NCBI RefSeq assembly: GCF_025398035.1
Contig: NZ_CP104558.1
Location: 496,001 to 560,000, forward strand
Source of the DNA: Rossellomorea vietnamensis
Lineage (GTDB): Bacteria; Bacillota; Bacilli; Bacillales; Bacillaceae_B
Reading direction: 5' to 3'
Length of the DNA stretch: 64,000 nt
Both the position numbers and the translations under genes were made by a program. Positions 47,085-57,686 of the stretch are shown piece by piece; positions within the stretch are counted from its first letter, which is position 1, and each line of letters begins with the position of its first letter. The notes under the pieces are model-generated. The model was not told the DNA's origin, ran no database searches, and worked only from the letters and a program-made list of their open reading frames with translations.

Positions 47085-49247
47085 CTAGTTGATATCAAAT
47101 TGGAATTGGATTTTTTTCTGATTGGCATCCCAGCTCAGATAAGCGGAGAATTCCTTTTCGCCTTTTTTAAATCCGTCGATCCGATCGGATTTGCCTTCGG
47201 TTAATACTTGTTTTGCGATTTTCTGGGTGATTCTCTTTGATAAGATGGTTTTGGATATGGTAAAGCTGCACTTCGTACGTTGATAATTGGAGCATCCATA
47301 GAATTTCCCTTTATCAATCACTTTCCCGCCACATTTCAAGCAGTTGCCGATACTTTTTTGGGGAGCTCGTTTTCCGCTTTTCCCCTTCGTTCTCTGGATA
47401 GAATCGGTATCCAAATCTTCAAACTTCCATGCGGTAGATTCCTGGAGGGCGTTTTGAACGAGCCGTTCACTTAATTTCTTCACTTGCTCCATGAATTCAG
47501 GTGCAGATGCCCGCCCTTTTCCTATTTCCTGGAGGCGCTGTTCCCACTTAGCCGTCATTTCTGCAGAAGCTAACACATTATTCCCTATGGCACGTATCAA
47601 TACCTTCGCTTTATCAGTGGGAAAGACTATATTTTTTTGGATATCAATGTACTTGCGATCTTTGAGCATGGTGATGATACCTGCCCGGGTCGCTTCCGTC
47701 CCAAGGCCCTCTGTTTGTTTCAACACTTTTTCAAGCTCATCATTGTCCATATATTTACCCGCAGTCTTCATTAAGGTGATGAGTTGTCCTTCTGTGTATC
47801 GTTTAGGGGGCTGTGTTTTCCCTTCCTTGGTCACGACCTTCTTGACGACGCCTTTATCGTGCTCTTCGACAGGTGGCAGGAGAGGTTCCTCTTCTTTTTC
47901 GTTTTGCATGAGGACTTTACGCCAGCCTTCCTGTAAAATCTGCTTCCCTTTCGAAACAAACTCAGCCCTTTCATCTACGACCGTTGAGATGGTCGTGTAA
48001 TGGATGATCGCTTTGTCGTGGTGAGCCGCAATAAAGCGTTTAACGACGACATCATAGATTTTCCTTTCATCATCTGACAGGGAAGTGGGATCTGTTACTT
48101 GCTCAGTAGGGATAATCGCGTAGTGATCCGATACCTTTGCTTCATTCACAAAACGTTTATTGTTCATGATGCTTGCATGGGGAGTCGGGATCCAATGATT
48201 GTAAGGGCTGAACTCTTTCAGTTTGTTCAATATTTCAGGAAAGCTTTCGGCTTCACCTTTCGTGACATATTGGGAATCAGATCTTGGATAAGAGACGATC
48301 CCTTTTTGATACAGTTTCTGCAGCACATCCAATGTTTTTTTAGGTGAGAACTTATACATTTTATTGATGGTTGCCTGCAGGGCTGAAAGATTGAACAGTA
48401 AGGGTGGTGCGAACTCTTTCCTCTCAGTGTTCAATTTGCTGACCGTTGCAGGTTTGTGTTGACAAAAAGAAGCGATTTTTTCAGCAAGCTCCCGTGATTG
48501 GATCCTGCTCTCTCCATCTTTCTGCCATATCCCTTCATACGTGTGATCGCCGATCTGAAAGGTTGCTTTCACTTCCCAAAAGGGTTCGCTCTTAAATCGA
48601 TCAATCTCTTCATCCCTTCTCACGATGAGGGCCAGAGTGGGAGTTTGAACCCTGCCTGCAGAAAATACATCGGACATACCCTGCTCTTTTAGCAGGATGC
48701 TGTACGCCCTTGAAGCATTCATACCCACGAGCCAATCGGCACATGCCCTGGAATAGGCTTCATAATATAAGCTTCTCATTTCTGCTTCTTCCCGCAGACT
48801 CTCGAATCCTTGAATGATGGCTTTCTCTGTCAGGGATGAAATCCATAGTCGCTTCATGGGCTTCTGAACCTTGGACATGAAAATGATATTCCGGATGATT
48901 AACTCCCCTTCACGCCCTGCGTCACCTGCATGAATGATTTCTGTTACTTCGTTTTTTTTAAGAAGATCTTTGATGACGGAGAATTGTTTCGCTTTCGCCC
49001 TCTGCAACTCATACTGAAACCTGAGAGGAATGATCGGAAGGTCGTCCAGTGACCATTTCTTCCATTTGTTTTCATACTTCTCAGGGGCTTGAAGCTGAAA
49101 AAGATGTCCAACTGCCCACGTAATATAAGCACCTTTCGGGAACACATCGTTTGGATGAATCTCGATATATCCTTGACGTTTCCTATGGGAAAAAGGCTTG
49201 GCAAGGGTCGCTCCCTGGTCGGGTTTTTCAGCTATTACGACTTTCAT
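47085..49247 (-). CDS. topB: DNA topoisomerase III
   Basis: A 720-aa type IA topoisomerase. TOPRIM motifs: VIAEKPDQGATLAKPF at the N-terminus and HAGDAGREGELIIR. The catalytic tyrosine is in VSYPRSDSQYVT. The C-terminus carries CLKCGGKVIDKGKFYGCSNY, a degenerate zinc ribbon. It removes single-strand links, helping decatenation and recombination intermediates. AAAGGAGAATG precedes the start. A LexA-like palindrome overlaps the -35 of a TATAAT promoter just upstream. Confidence 0.95.
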   Translation of the reverse strand: MKVVIAEKPDQGATLAKPFSHRKRQGYIEIHPNDVFPKGAYITWAVGHLFQLQAPEKYENKWKKWSLDDLPIIPLRFQYELQRAKAKQFSVIKDLLKKNEVTEIIHAGDAGREGELIIRNIIFMSKVQKPMKRLWISSLTEKAIIQGFESLREEAEMRSLYYEAYSRACADWLVGMNASRAYSILLKEQGMSDVFSAGRVQTPTLALIVRRDEEIDRFKSEPFWEVKATFQIGDHTYEGIWQKDGESRIQSRELAEKIASFCQHKPATVSKLNTERKEFAPPLLFNLSALQATINKMYKFSPKKTLDVLQKLYQKGIVSYPRSDSQYVTKGEAESFPEILNKLKEFSPYNHWIPTPHASIMNNKRFVNEAKVSDHYAIIPTEQVTDPTSLSDDERKIYDVVVKRFIAAHHDKAIIHYTTISTVVDERAEFVSKGKQILQEGWRKVLMQNEKEEEPLLPPVEEHDKGVVKKVVTKEGKTQPPKRYTEGQLITLMKTAGKYMDNDELEKVLKQTEGLGTEATRAGIITMLKDRKYIDIQKNIVFPTDKAKVLIRAIGNNVLASAEMTAKWEQRLQEIGKGRASAPEFMEQVKKLSERLVQNALQESTAWKFEDLDTDSIQRTKGKSGKRAPQKSIGNCLKCGGKVIDKGKFYGCSNYQRTKCSFTISKTILSKRITQKIAKQVLTEGKSDRIDGFKKGEKEFSAYLSWDANQKKIQFQFDIN

Positions 49248-49280
49248 AACATTCTCCTTTTCATTTTATTGATTTTATCA

Positions 49281-49309
49281 TTATACCATTTTTTAAGAAC
49301 GGCTGTTCT
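49281..49309 (-). promoter_or_regulatory. topB promoter with LexA-like box
   Basis: The -10 TATAAT (minus strand 49286-49281) lies about 35 bases before the start codon. AGAACGGCTGTTCT (49296-49309, + strand reading) overlaps where the -35 would be. GAAC-N4-GTTC is perfect; one of the four central bases departs from the consensus. Confidence 0.6.
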
Positions 49310-49394
49310 ATTAAAATAAGAAATCGGTCGTGTATTTGATGAATCAAAAGCTGGTTGTTCCATTTGAGTGTTTTACATGTTCATTCCGTATGTA

Positions 49395-49430
49395 AAAAGG
49401 TGTTACAGAATTTATATCTGTAACACCCGT
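49395..49430 (-). terminator. terminator of the lipoprotein gene
   Basis: GGTGTTACAGA with TCTGTAACACC followed by TTTTT on the minus strand. Confidence 0.88.
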
Positions 49431-49433
49431 CCA

Positions 49434-49877
49434 TTATTGCCCTAGATTTTCCAAGTTTCCTTTGATGTCCTGTAATTGGTTGAATGTATTCACGATTTCA
49501 AGATTCTTGAGCTCGGAAATTTGAACTTCCCCTTTATCAATTTCCACTAGAGCCCGATCGATTCCTTCCAACGCTTGTTGGTTGTATTCTTCCACTTTTT
49601 GGTGAATATCGTCAGCTAGTTTGGGCGGGTTTACATCATTGATTTCCTTAATTTCATTTTTCATATCAACTAGTCTTGTCTCAAGTTCCGGGATAGCGGA
49701 TGAATCAGAAGCAGCACTTTCCATTAAACCTGGAAGGTCATTGGCAAATTGTTCTGCTTCGTTCAGGTAATCGGTCATTTCGTCTACATAGGTTAAACTG
49801 TTATTGGCTTCTTCCAATATGCCGCAGCCAGTCAGTGTAAAGAAACTGAATGATATGAGAATCAGTAATTTTTTCAT
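49434..49877 (-). CDS. putative lipoprotein, DUF6376-like
   Basis: A 147-aa exported lipoprotein with lipobox LTGCGILEEA (Cys about residue 18) and a helical mature part (DLPGLMESAASDSSAIPELE). It resembles DUF6376 proteins. Function unknown. GGGAGG supports ATG 49877. The window offers no partner genes. Confidence 0.7.
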   Translation of the reverse strand: MKKLLILISFSFFTLTGCGILEEANNSLTYVDEMTDYLNEAEQFANDLPGLMESAASDSSAIPELETRLVDMKNEIKEINDVNPPKLADDIHQKVEEYNQQALEGIDRALVEIDKGEVQISELKNLEIVNTFNQLQDIKGNLENLGQ

Positions 49878-49984
49878 GTACTCGGTCCTCCCTGTTATGT
49901 TCCTTCCCCTGTATATACGCACGTTCTCGTTAAAAGTTTCACTTTTTTGTTGTACCGTCGATCCTTATGAAGATTCGGGGTCAT

Positions 49985-50025
49985 GCAAAAAAAAGAAGGC
50001 CAACGCATATACGTTAGCCTTCTGT
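49985..50025 (-). terminator. terminator of the YkvY-like gene
   Basis: AGAAGGCTAACG with CGTTGGCCTTCT followed by eight T on the minus strand. Confidence 0.88.
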
Positions 50026-50027
50026 GT

Positions 50028-51125
50028 TTATTCAATGATTTGAAGTTCTTTTGGGTAGTTGGTTAAAGTAGTATGCCCGTCCTTTGTGATGAGGACGTCA
50101 TCTTCAATCCTGACACCACCGATTTCCGGCACGTAAATACCGGGCTCTATTGTGTATGTCATGCCTACTTTTAATATTCCATCATTTAAATGACTCATGG
50201 AAGGGAATTCATGGACGTTGATACCTAATCCATGCCCGATTCGATGTGGGAAGTAGTCACCGTATCCTGCATCTGTAATGATGTCACGTGCAACTTGATC
50301 CAGATCGCCTATGCGATTACCCGGCTTGCTTGCTTCTAAGGAAGCGAGCTCCGCTTTTAGAACAGTGTTGTAGATTTCCTTCTGTTTATCAGACACTGAC
50401 TTATAAGCGACTGTACGGGTGATATCAGACGTATATCCTTCCAGGACAACCCCGAGATCAAACAGGACTAAGTCTCCGGCTTTCAGTTTACGGTCTCCCG
50501 GATTACCATGTGGATCTCCAGCCTTCTCACCGAAAAGAACCATAGTAGAGAAGGACATTTCACGGATTCCCTTTTTCTTTAATTCATACTCAATCTTCGC
50601 AAGGACTTCCATTTCAGTAATTCCTTCTTGAAGTGCACTCACACCTACTTCTACCCCATAGTCAGCCATTTCCGCTGCTCGGCGCATGATCGCGATCTCA
50701 CCCTCATCCTTGACTAAGCGCATTTCATTTAATTTGTCTTCAACGTTCACCACATGTGGTGAATCGAATATGTTTAAAAACGCCTGACTGCGTCCATAAG
50801 TGACGACCTCATTCTCAAATGCCACTTTTTTGCCGGTGATTTTTCTTGCCTGAATGGCTTCCGCAATAAAGTCCCAGGGATTTTCGTGGTCTGAATAGCC
50901 AATTACTTCGTTATCCCAACCGGCATCCTTCACCTGTCTCGCTTCCATTCCTGGAACCACTACAAAAGGTTCGGCTTCCGGAAATACGAACAATCCCATT
51001 AATCTTTCATGTGGATCTGTGTGGAAATTTGTTAAGTAAAATACGTTTTCAGTTGAATTGATAAATGCTGCATCAATGTTCTCTTCTTTCAACCAATTTT
51101 TCAACATTTCTATGCGGTGTTTCAA
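50028..51125 (-). CDS. ykvY: M24 family Xaa-Pro dipeptidase-like (YkvY)
   Basis: A 365-aa metallopeptidase closely resembling B. subtilis YkvY in the N-terminal part (ENVFYLTNFHTDPHERLMGLFVF). Metal ligands: LFDLGVVLEGYTSDITRT (two Asp), HRIGHGLGINVHE (His), YTIEPGIY (Glu) and GGVRIEDDV (Glu). The start is TTG at 51125, because AAGGAGG lies eight bases upstream, inside the longer frame from 51149. Confidence 0.92.
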   Translation of the reverse strand: MKHRIEMLKNWLKEENIDAAFINSTENVFYLTNFHTDPHERLMGLFVFPEAEPFVVVPGMEARQVKDAGWDNEVIGYSDHENPWDFIAEAIQARKITGKKVAFENEVVTYGRSQAFLNIFDSPHVVNVEDKLNEMRLVKDEGEIAIMRRAAEMADYGVEVGVSALQEGITEMEVLAKIEYELKKKGIREMSFSTMVLFGEKAGDPHGNPGDRKLKAGDLVLFDLGVVLEGYTSDITRTVAYKSVSDKQKEIYNTVLKAELASLEASKPGNRIGDLDQVARDIITDAGYGDYFPHRIGHGLGINVHEFPSMSHLNDGILKVGMTYTIEPGIYVPEIGGVRIEDDVLITKDGHTTLTNYPKELQIIE

Positions 51126-51308
51126 TGTGTATTCCTCCTTGAGTATCATGATGTTATGTAATCGTTTAATGTGAGCATATCTATGCTAACATATTTCGAA
51201 GAAAGTTTGAAATGATTGTAGTGTGGGAGGGTTTCGCCGGGTGTGTGTGTTTATTTGACAAGGACCGGCTTTTCCTACCTCTTGCCTATAAAGGATGGAG
51301 GGCGTTTG

Positions 51309-51317
51309 TGATATACT
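51309..51317 (+). promoter_or_regulatory. extended -10 promoter of the holin-like toxin
   Basis: TGATATACT: TG at 51309-51310, then TATACT at 51312-51317, 66 bases before the GTG start. No good -35 is needed with an extended -10. Confidence 0.55.
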
Positions 51318-51382
51318 CTTTAGTATACAGTGAATGTAGGGTGGGAGTGGCCACTTCCTTATAGAAGGAGGTGGTGCTTATA

Positions 51383-51478
51383 GTGACAACGTATGAGGCG
51401 TTAACGCTAATGATTACCTTTGGCTCTTTAATTGTCTCCATCATTGCCATAGTTATTTCAAATGACAAAAAGAAATAA
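51383..51478 (+). CDS. putative holin-like toxin (31 aa)
   Basis: A 31-aa peptide: short head MTTYEALTLMITFGS, one membrane segment (LIVSIIAIVIS) and a basic tail NDKKK. This is the pattern of the small Hol_Tox/TxpA-like type I toxins. The GTG start has a strong AAGGAGGTGG site ten bases upstream. A long hairpin downstream (51561-51602) could terminate both this mRNA and an antisense RNA. Confidence 0.78.
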   Translation: MTTYEALTLMITFGSLIVSIIAIVISNDKKK

Positions 51479-51566
51479 CCCCACCCTCATGAAGCGCCTA
51501 AACTTTGAAGGGTAGAGTTATATTCCTTTCTCTATTGGGCCACTGCTTTCCTTGCAGTTTGCTGTG

Positions 51567-51601
51567 TAGCAAGAGACATTGGTTGCCGCCAGTGTCTCTT
51601 G
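51567..51601. terminator. hairpin downstream of the toxin gene
   Basis: CAAGAGACA-TTGG with CCAG-TGTCTCTTG followed by TTTTAC; position suits the shared 3' end of toxin mRNA and antisense RNA. Confidence 0.7.
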
Positions 51602-51705
51602 TTTTACTTTATACTCTCCTTTTAAGATAGTATATTTTCTAACGGAAAGCAAGATATGGACGAGTAAAAAAAGAAGCTCAGAGAGGATTCCCTAAACTGT
51701 TCACT

Positions 51706-52149
51706 TTAATAAACGGTTTCGGTTCTTTTGGGTTTACGAACAAAGGCCATGATGCCGGCGATTAAGAATAAAAGTCCGGGAATGAACCCGAATCCTATTG
51801 TTCCAAGTCCGACCACAAGTGCGGCAAGGATAAACATGATACCGGATAGTACAGGCTTTTTATTTTTGACAATGGTCATAACAGCAATGATCCCAAGGAT
51901 GGATGCAATGATTCCTAATATCACCAGATAAGAACCCATTGATTCAGCCGTTTCCATGAAGGCACTCATATCCCCTGCAGTCATGCCTGATTCCTGCAAA
52001 TTCGGGTCACTTTCCATTCCCTCTTCAATTTGGGACATCACTTCCGGGCTGTTCATGCCCATGTTCAGTACAATTCCAATGATGGAAAATAATGCGGATA
52101 AGACAATTCCGATCACTCCCATAATGACTTCACCAGTACGCTTCACCAT
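51706..52149 (-). CDS. DUF4064-like membrane protein
   Basis: A 147-aa protein: first membrane segment (VIGIVLSALFSIIGIVLNMGM), an exposed loop, then three more hydrophobic segments and a basic tail (RKPKRTETVY). It resembles DUF4064 proteins. Function unknown. AGGAGAG precedes the ATG. Confidence 0.75.
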   Translation of the reverse strand: MVKRTGEVIMGVIGIVLSALFSIIGIVLNMGMNSPEVMSQIEEGMESDPNLQESGMTAGDMSAFMETAESMGSYLVILGIIASILGIIAVMTIVKNKKPVLSGIMFILAALVVGLGTIGFGFIPGLLFLIAGIMAFVRKPKRTETVY

Positions 52150-52177
52150 TCAAATCTCTCCTTAGTAATTGAATTCT

Positions 52178-52591
52178 CTATAGTATATTGTGTTTCTTGC
52201 TCATATAGGCCTCTAGGATGGATTGATCCTCAGGAAAGCCCAGGGGCAGAGCTTTTAACTCTTGGAGGGAGATCCATTCAATTCTATGTATTAATTGATC
52301 GGGATCTTGAAGCGTGGCTACTCCTCCAAGAAGTTGGACTTCATAATAGTGAATGGTAGTGGAAATCTTGCCTTCACACCCCCACTTGGTATAAAGGTGT
52401 TTTCCTACATCCACCCTATAGCCGGTCTCTTCCCAAACTTCCCGCTTACAACACTCCCTGAGGGTTTCCCCTTTTTCAAGACCACCAGAAGGGACCGACC
52501 ATCGTTTCTCTTCCTCTTCTTTTCCCTGTAAAACCATTAATAAACGCCCTTCATTCATACAAAGGGCAGATGCCCCTTTCCATTCGTTCAT
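52178..52591 (-). CDS. Nudix hydrolase
   Basis: A 137-aa protein with a complete Nudix box: GGLEKGETLRECCKREVWEETGYRV (about residues 38-62), the Mg2+ site for hydrolysis of nucleoside-diphosphate-X compounds. The substrate is not predictable. 28 bases downstream of the DUF4064 gene's start, so possibly cotranscribed with it. Confidence 0.9.
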   Translation of the reverse strand: MNEWKGASALCMNEGRLLMVLQGKEEEEKRWSVPSGGLEKGETLRECCKREVWEETGYRVDVGKHLYTKWGCEGKISTTIHYYEVQLLGGVATLQDPDQLIHRIEWISLQELKALPLGFPEDQSILEAYMSKKHNIL

Positions 52592-52770
52592 TCATTCACC
52601 TCACTTCAAATTGAATCTCCTTAATTCATATTCGCCCTATTGACAAAATTCTCCTTTATCAGGATAAAATTCTTTATTTTCAGACTTTAACCTGTTCCGT
52701 GAGATACATCCCTTTAATTAATATAGTAATATTCTTCTTTCCCCTGGGATATGTAATTAGTAAGAATACA
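52592..52770. other. upstream region of the Nudix gene
   Basis: AT-rich intergenic sequence; no gene, no clear regulatory site. Confidence 0.5.
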
Positions 52771-52810
52771 AAAAAAGGGCTGGCTTCATCCCATTGAAGC
52801 CAGCCTTTTA
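52770..52810 (-). terminator. strong terminator on the minus strand
   Basis: AAAAGGCTGGCTTCA with TGAAGCCAGCCCTTTTTT. It lies 230 bases beyond the glpD terminator, so it must end another transcript. Confidence 0.88.
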
Positions 52811-52936
52811 ACGAGGAGTCGTGTCAATTTCTACTCTTACTCTACCGTAACGACCCCGCTCCCTCAACTTCCCTCTGCACGGATCTAAAGTTCTCTCAAT
52901 AAATGAAATGCACGGTTTAGGCGGTTTCAGCTTCAT
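52808..52936 (-). CDS. possible 42-aa gene of unknown function
   Basis: A frame MKLKPPKPCISFIERTLDP... ending VEIDTTPR whose stop merges with the strong terminator just described. It lies between two terminators, so some transcript must arise here. However, no good ribosome binding site precedes the ATG. It could instead be a non-coding RNA. Confidence 0.35.
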   Translation of the reverse strand: MKLKPPKPCISFIERTLDPCRGKLRERGRYGRVRVEIDTTPR

Positions 52937-53002
52937 TTCATATATTTATATAATTGTAAGCATAATTCATCATGCATGTTTGATGAAAGTGATCGAATGA
53001 CT

Positions 53003-53041
53003 AAAAAAACGGCAGAAAATTTTTTCTGCCGTTTTTTAACC
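53003..53041 (-). terminator. terminator of glpD
   Basis: AAAACGGCAGAAAA with TTTTCTGCCGTTTT followed by a T run on the minus strand. Confidence 0.92.
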
Positions 53042-54706
53042 TTATGACTGCAAATCTACTGGAACTACTGCATTTTTTAATTCCTCGTTTAAGTCAGCAG
53101 TGTATTTGTCCTTCTGTTCAGAAGTCCAATTCAACAATTTGGACATCATCTCAATGACTGGTTCCTTCCACATCTCTACCCACTCACGGTCAAAGAACAA
53201 TGCCCCTGTCCGTCGAATGAAGAAATCCACGGGTGTCGCAGCCATCTCTTCCTGAATCGCATAAATCAGCTGGGCGTATAGGTACGGAGGGACGGACCTT
53301 TCATCCGTTGATCCACTGTAGGCATGAGCTAGCTTGAATAGCTGATCCACATTGGAACCGTACATTCCGGCAAGCTTCCTGCCCTCTGCCTCTGATAAAC
53401 CATATTGAAGGGCTTCCCCTGCCTTTTGGTTTATGAAGGATTGGAAATTCTTCGAGCCTCCTACATGACCGCCGGAAATCGGCATATGTTTCGTCGCAGA
53501 AGCAGGGAATTTCTGTTTTCTCTCTTCTTTTAGCCGTTTAGAAACAAGATCGACAACATGTTCCCCCATTTTACGGTACCCTGTCAGCTTACCGCCTGCA
53601 ATGGTGATCAGTCCGCTTTCCGCTTCCCACACTTCGTCTTTACGCGAAATTTCAGAGGGATCCTTTCCTTTTTCAAATATCAGTGGGCGCACGCCTGCCC
53701 AGCTGGATTCCACATCCTCTTTCCCGACTGAAACATCGGGGAACATGAAGTGAATCGCATTCAAGATATAATCCCTGTCTTCTGATGTCATATGAGGGGA
53801 TGCTTTTTCAGAGTCAAAGAATGTATCCGTCGTCCCTACATACGCTTTCCCATCACGAGGAATCGCAAATACCATACGTCCATCCGGTGTATCAAAATAG
53901 ACGGCCTGTTGGAGAGGGAATTTGCTTTGATCGATGACAAGGTGGACTCCCTTGGTCAGGCGGAGTTGTTTATTATTCGTACTGTAATCCTTCCCACGGA
54001 CATCATCGACCCATGGACCGGCAGCATTGACGATCTTTGAACCGCGAATGTCAACCGTTTCCCCTGATACCAGGTCTTCTGCTTCTATGCCGACAACTTT
54101 CTTGTTGTCATATAGGAATCTTTGGGATTTCATATAGTTAAGAACCGTTGCCCCATGTGCAACTGCTTCTTTCATGACTTCAATGGTTAAACGGGCATCG
54201 TCGGTACGATATTCTACATAATAACCTCCGCCCTTTAATCCATCCTTTTTGACGAGTGGCTCTTTCGTTAATGTCTCTGATACCGACAGCATGGATCGTC
54301 TTTCACTTCTTTTGACTCCCGCAAGATAGTCATATACCTTCAAACCGATCGATGTGCTGAATTTACCGAAAGTTCCTCCTTTATGAAGGGGTAACAGCAT
54401 CCATTCAGGAGTAGTGACATGTGGCCCGTTTTCATATACGATTTCACGCTCTTTCCCCACTTCAGCCACCATTTTGACTTCGAATTGTTTTAAGTAACGA
54501 AGTCCCCCGTGAACCAATTTTGTGGAACGGCTGGATGTACCTGCGGCAAAATCCTGCATTTCCACAAGGGCGACTTTCATTCCACGCTTGGATGCATCAA
54601 GGGCAATCCCTGCACCTGTAATGCCTCCCCCGATTACAACCAGGTCGAATTGATTGGATGACAGTGTATGTTTTACTTCTTCTCGTGCAGTACTTGAAAA
54701 TGTCAT
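53042..54706 (-). CDS. glpD: glycerol-3-phosphate dehydrogenase (FAD, aerobic)
   Basis: A 554-aa membrane-associated flavoenzyme that oxidises glycerol-3-phosphate to DHAP and feeds the respiratory chain. FAD-binding [20 protein letters not shown] is near the N-terminus; [20 protein letters not shown] and the GGKLTGYR segment are typical. Its leader carries a GlpP-type terminator. A GGTCCGTCCC repeat lies in frame at 53289-53298 (ERSVPP) without changing the family pattern visibly. Confidence 0.96.
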   Translation of the reverse strand: MTFSSTAREEVKHTLSSNQFDLVVIGGGITGAGIALDASKRGMKVALVEMQDFAAGTSSRSTKLVHGGLRYLKQFEVKMVAEVGKEREIVYENGPHVTTPEWMLLPLHKGGTFGKFSTSIGLKVYDYLAGVKRSERRSMLSVSETLTKEPLVKKDGLKGGGYYVEYRTDDARLTIEVMKEAVAHGATVLNYMKSQRFLYDNKKVVGIEAEDLVSGETVDIRGSKIVNAAGPWVDDVRGKDYSTNNKQLRLTKGVHLVIDQSKFPLQQAVYFDTPDGRMVFAIPRDGKAYVGTTDTFFDSEKASPHMTSEDRDYILNAIHFMFPDVSVGKEDVESSWAGVRPLIFEKGKDPSEISRKDEVWEAESGLITIAGGKLTGYRKMGEHVVDLVSKRLKEERKQKFPASATKHMPISGGHVGGSKNFQSFINQKAGEALQYGLSEAEGRKLAGMYGSNVDQLFKLAHAYSGSTDERSVPPYLYAQLIYAIQEEMAATPVDFFIRRTGALFFDREWVEMWKEPVIEMMSKLLNWTSEQKDKYTADLNEELKNAVVPVDLQS

Positions 54707-54764
54707 AGTTGGTTCCTCCTAAGAATTAAAGAAATGATTTCTGCTCTTACTCTACTGTTTAACC

Positions 54765-54828
54765 ATAAAAAAAGAGACCGAAACTAACATCATGGCTGAA
54801 ATGTGCCATAATGCGAGTTTGGTCTCTC
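54765..54828 (-). promoter_or_regulatory. glpD leader terminator (GlpP antitermination target)
   Basis: On the minus strand GAGACCAAACT...AGTTTCGGTCTC followed by seven T, about 60 bases before glpD. A -10 TATAAT is at about 54867-54862. The layout matches the GlpP-dependent glpD leader of B. subtilis. Confidence 0.8.
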
Positions 54829-54879
54829 TTGGTCTCTAACCGTTTTATTAACTTGGGTTCATTATATCATAAGTTCTTA

Positions 54880-56388
<1,509 letters not shown>

Positions 56389-56724
56389 TTAATTTTCAGT
56401 AGATAATTGATGTACTTTTTTAGCTAAACTGGTCTTTCTGTCACTTGCATAGGCAAGTCCAAGCACGGCTAGAAGAATCACAAGGACCACCCAGAAGCTT
56501 GTCGTGACTTGTCCAATGAAAACCGCTTTATAAAAGACGCCTCCAAAAGATCCGCCTAACACCGGGCCTACTACAGGAACCCATGAATATCCCCAGCCAA
56601 ATGTAATGACGATCCAACCGGCGTTATACGCAAATGACTTCTTCAGGTTTACATTGGCGCAAACCCCAGCACCGAAAACAATGAGCAATGCTGTACCTAC
56701 CACTTCTCCTATAAATGCATTCAT
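56389..56724 (-). pseudogene. glpF: glpF with large in-frame internal deletion
   Basis: An open frame of 111 codons instead of about 270. The first ~45 residues ([25 protein letters not shown]... FGWG) match the GlpF start, and the rest ([24 protein letters not shown]) matches its last membrane segment and tail. The middle, with both NPA pore motifs, is missing. The join falls at TGG GGA, present at both ends in relatives, so it looks like a deletion between short direct repeats. A functional glycerol channel is very unlikely, although the frame is kept. Confidence 0.82.
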
Positions 56725-56920
56725 GCATCATCCCTCATTTCAATTAAATTTTGCTCTGAATCACGATGAGCCGACATCATCAATCCTTTTCCATACACGA
56801 AAAACTTGCACTACCATCGATTTTCATGCTTTAACGGGGCTTTTTAGCTCGTTTACCCCATAAATGCTTATGATAATCCTAGTCACTCACCACATCATCA
56901 GAGCACGTTGAATCAAAAAT

Positions 56921-56977
56921 AAAGAGACTCACGGAATATGCCCCTCAATTGCAGGCACTTCACGTGAGTCTCTTCAT
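56921..56977 (-). promoter_or_regulatory. glpFK leader terminator (GlpP antitermination target)
   Basis: AGAGACTCACG with CGTGAGTCTCT on the minus strand, followed by TTTATTTTT, about 200 bases before glpF. Together with GlpP upstream this fits glycerol-3-phosphate-dependent antitermination. Confidence 0.82.
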
Positions 56978-57006
56978 CTCTTTCACAACGTATTAACTTG
57001 TCATTC

Positions 57007-57035
57007 ATATTACTCCACTATGAAAGCGGTGTCAA
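57007..57035 (-). promoter_or_regulatory. glpFK promoter with cre box
   Basis: On the minus strand TTGACA (57035-57030), 17-base spacer, TAATAT (57012-57007). The + strand sequence ATGAAAGCGGTGTCA (57020-57034) fits the CcpA cre consensus WTGNAANCGNWNNCW at every fixed position and overlaps the spacer and -35, so carbon catabolite repression is expected. Confidence 0.82.
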
Positions 57036-57051
57036 TGGGTTTTCATGATTT

Positions 57052-57609
57052 TTATCTGTCAAAATGTTTCCAAAGGACTCGATCAGAGGTAGTAATGGCG
57101 GTCGCTCCTGCCTCAAGTGCCGCTTCCACTTCTTCTACTGTATCAATGAGCCCGCCGGCAAAGATGGGCTTGCCTGTCTTGGTGCCTATTTCCTTAATGA
57201 TTTTCGGAACCACTCCGGGAAGAACCTCTATGAAATCCGGATCCGTCTTTTGGATTAATTCAATACTGCGGTTCATGGCGCTCGAATCTATGACAAACAT
57301 TCGCTGGGTGGCATACACGCCCTTTTGTCTCGCCTTTTTTATGACGTTTCCCTTCGTGGATATGATCCCATATGGTTTGATTTCCTGACAGACATATTCC
57401 GCTGCGTATTCATCACTCGATAAACCATGAATGAGATCCAGATGCAAAAACATCTTCCGATTTTCGTTCCGGGCATATTCAAAAACACTTTTCAGCATCC
57501 CGACATGAAGGTCGAGGAACACCCCGTACTGGAAAGAGGTTTCGAGCATTTTATCAAAGTCCTTCATGGACCTTATGGCAGGTAATATGTGTTGACCTTC
57601 AAAGCTCAA
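57052..57609 (-). CDS. glpP: glycerol uptake operon antiterminator GlpP
   Basis: A 185-aa TIM-barrel-like RNA-binding protein. MSFEGQHILPAIRSMKDFDKML, FLHLDLIHGLSSDEYA, GIISTKGNVIKKARQKG and IFAGGLIDTVEEVEAALEAGATAITTSD are the GlpP pattern. With glycerol-3-phosphate it should bind the glpFK and glpD leaders and stop the terminators forming. Located upstream of glpFK on the same strand, as in B. subtilis. Confidence 0.95.
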   Translation of the reverse strand: MSFEGQHILPAIRSMKDFDKMLETSFQYGVFLDLHVGMLKSVFEYARNENRKMFLHLDLIHGLSSDEYAAEYVCQEIKPYGIISTKGNVIKKARQKGVYATQRMFVIDSSAMNRSIELIQKTDPDFIEVLPGVVPKIIKEIGTKTGKPIFAGGLIDTVEEVEAALEAGATAITTSDRVLWKHFDR

Positions 57610-57686
57610 TAATTTTCACTCCTTTGTAGGTTATACAGGTTTTTCTCAAGGAGAAATTATATCATAGTTCTGTTTATCTATTCGTA

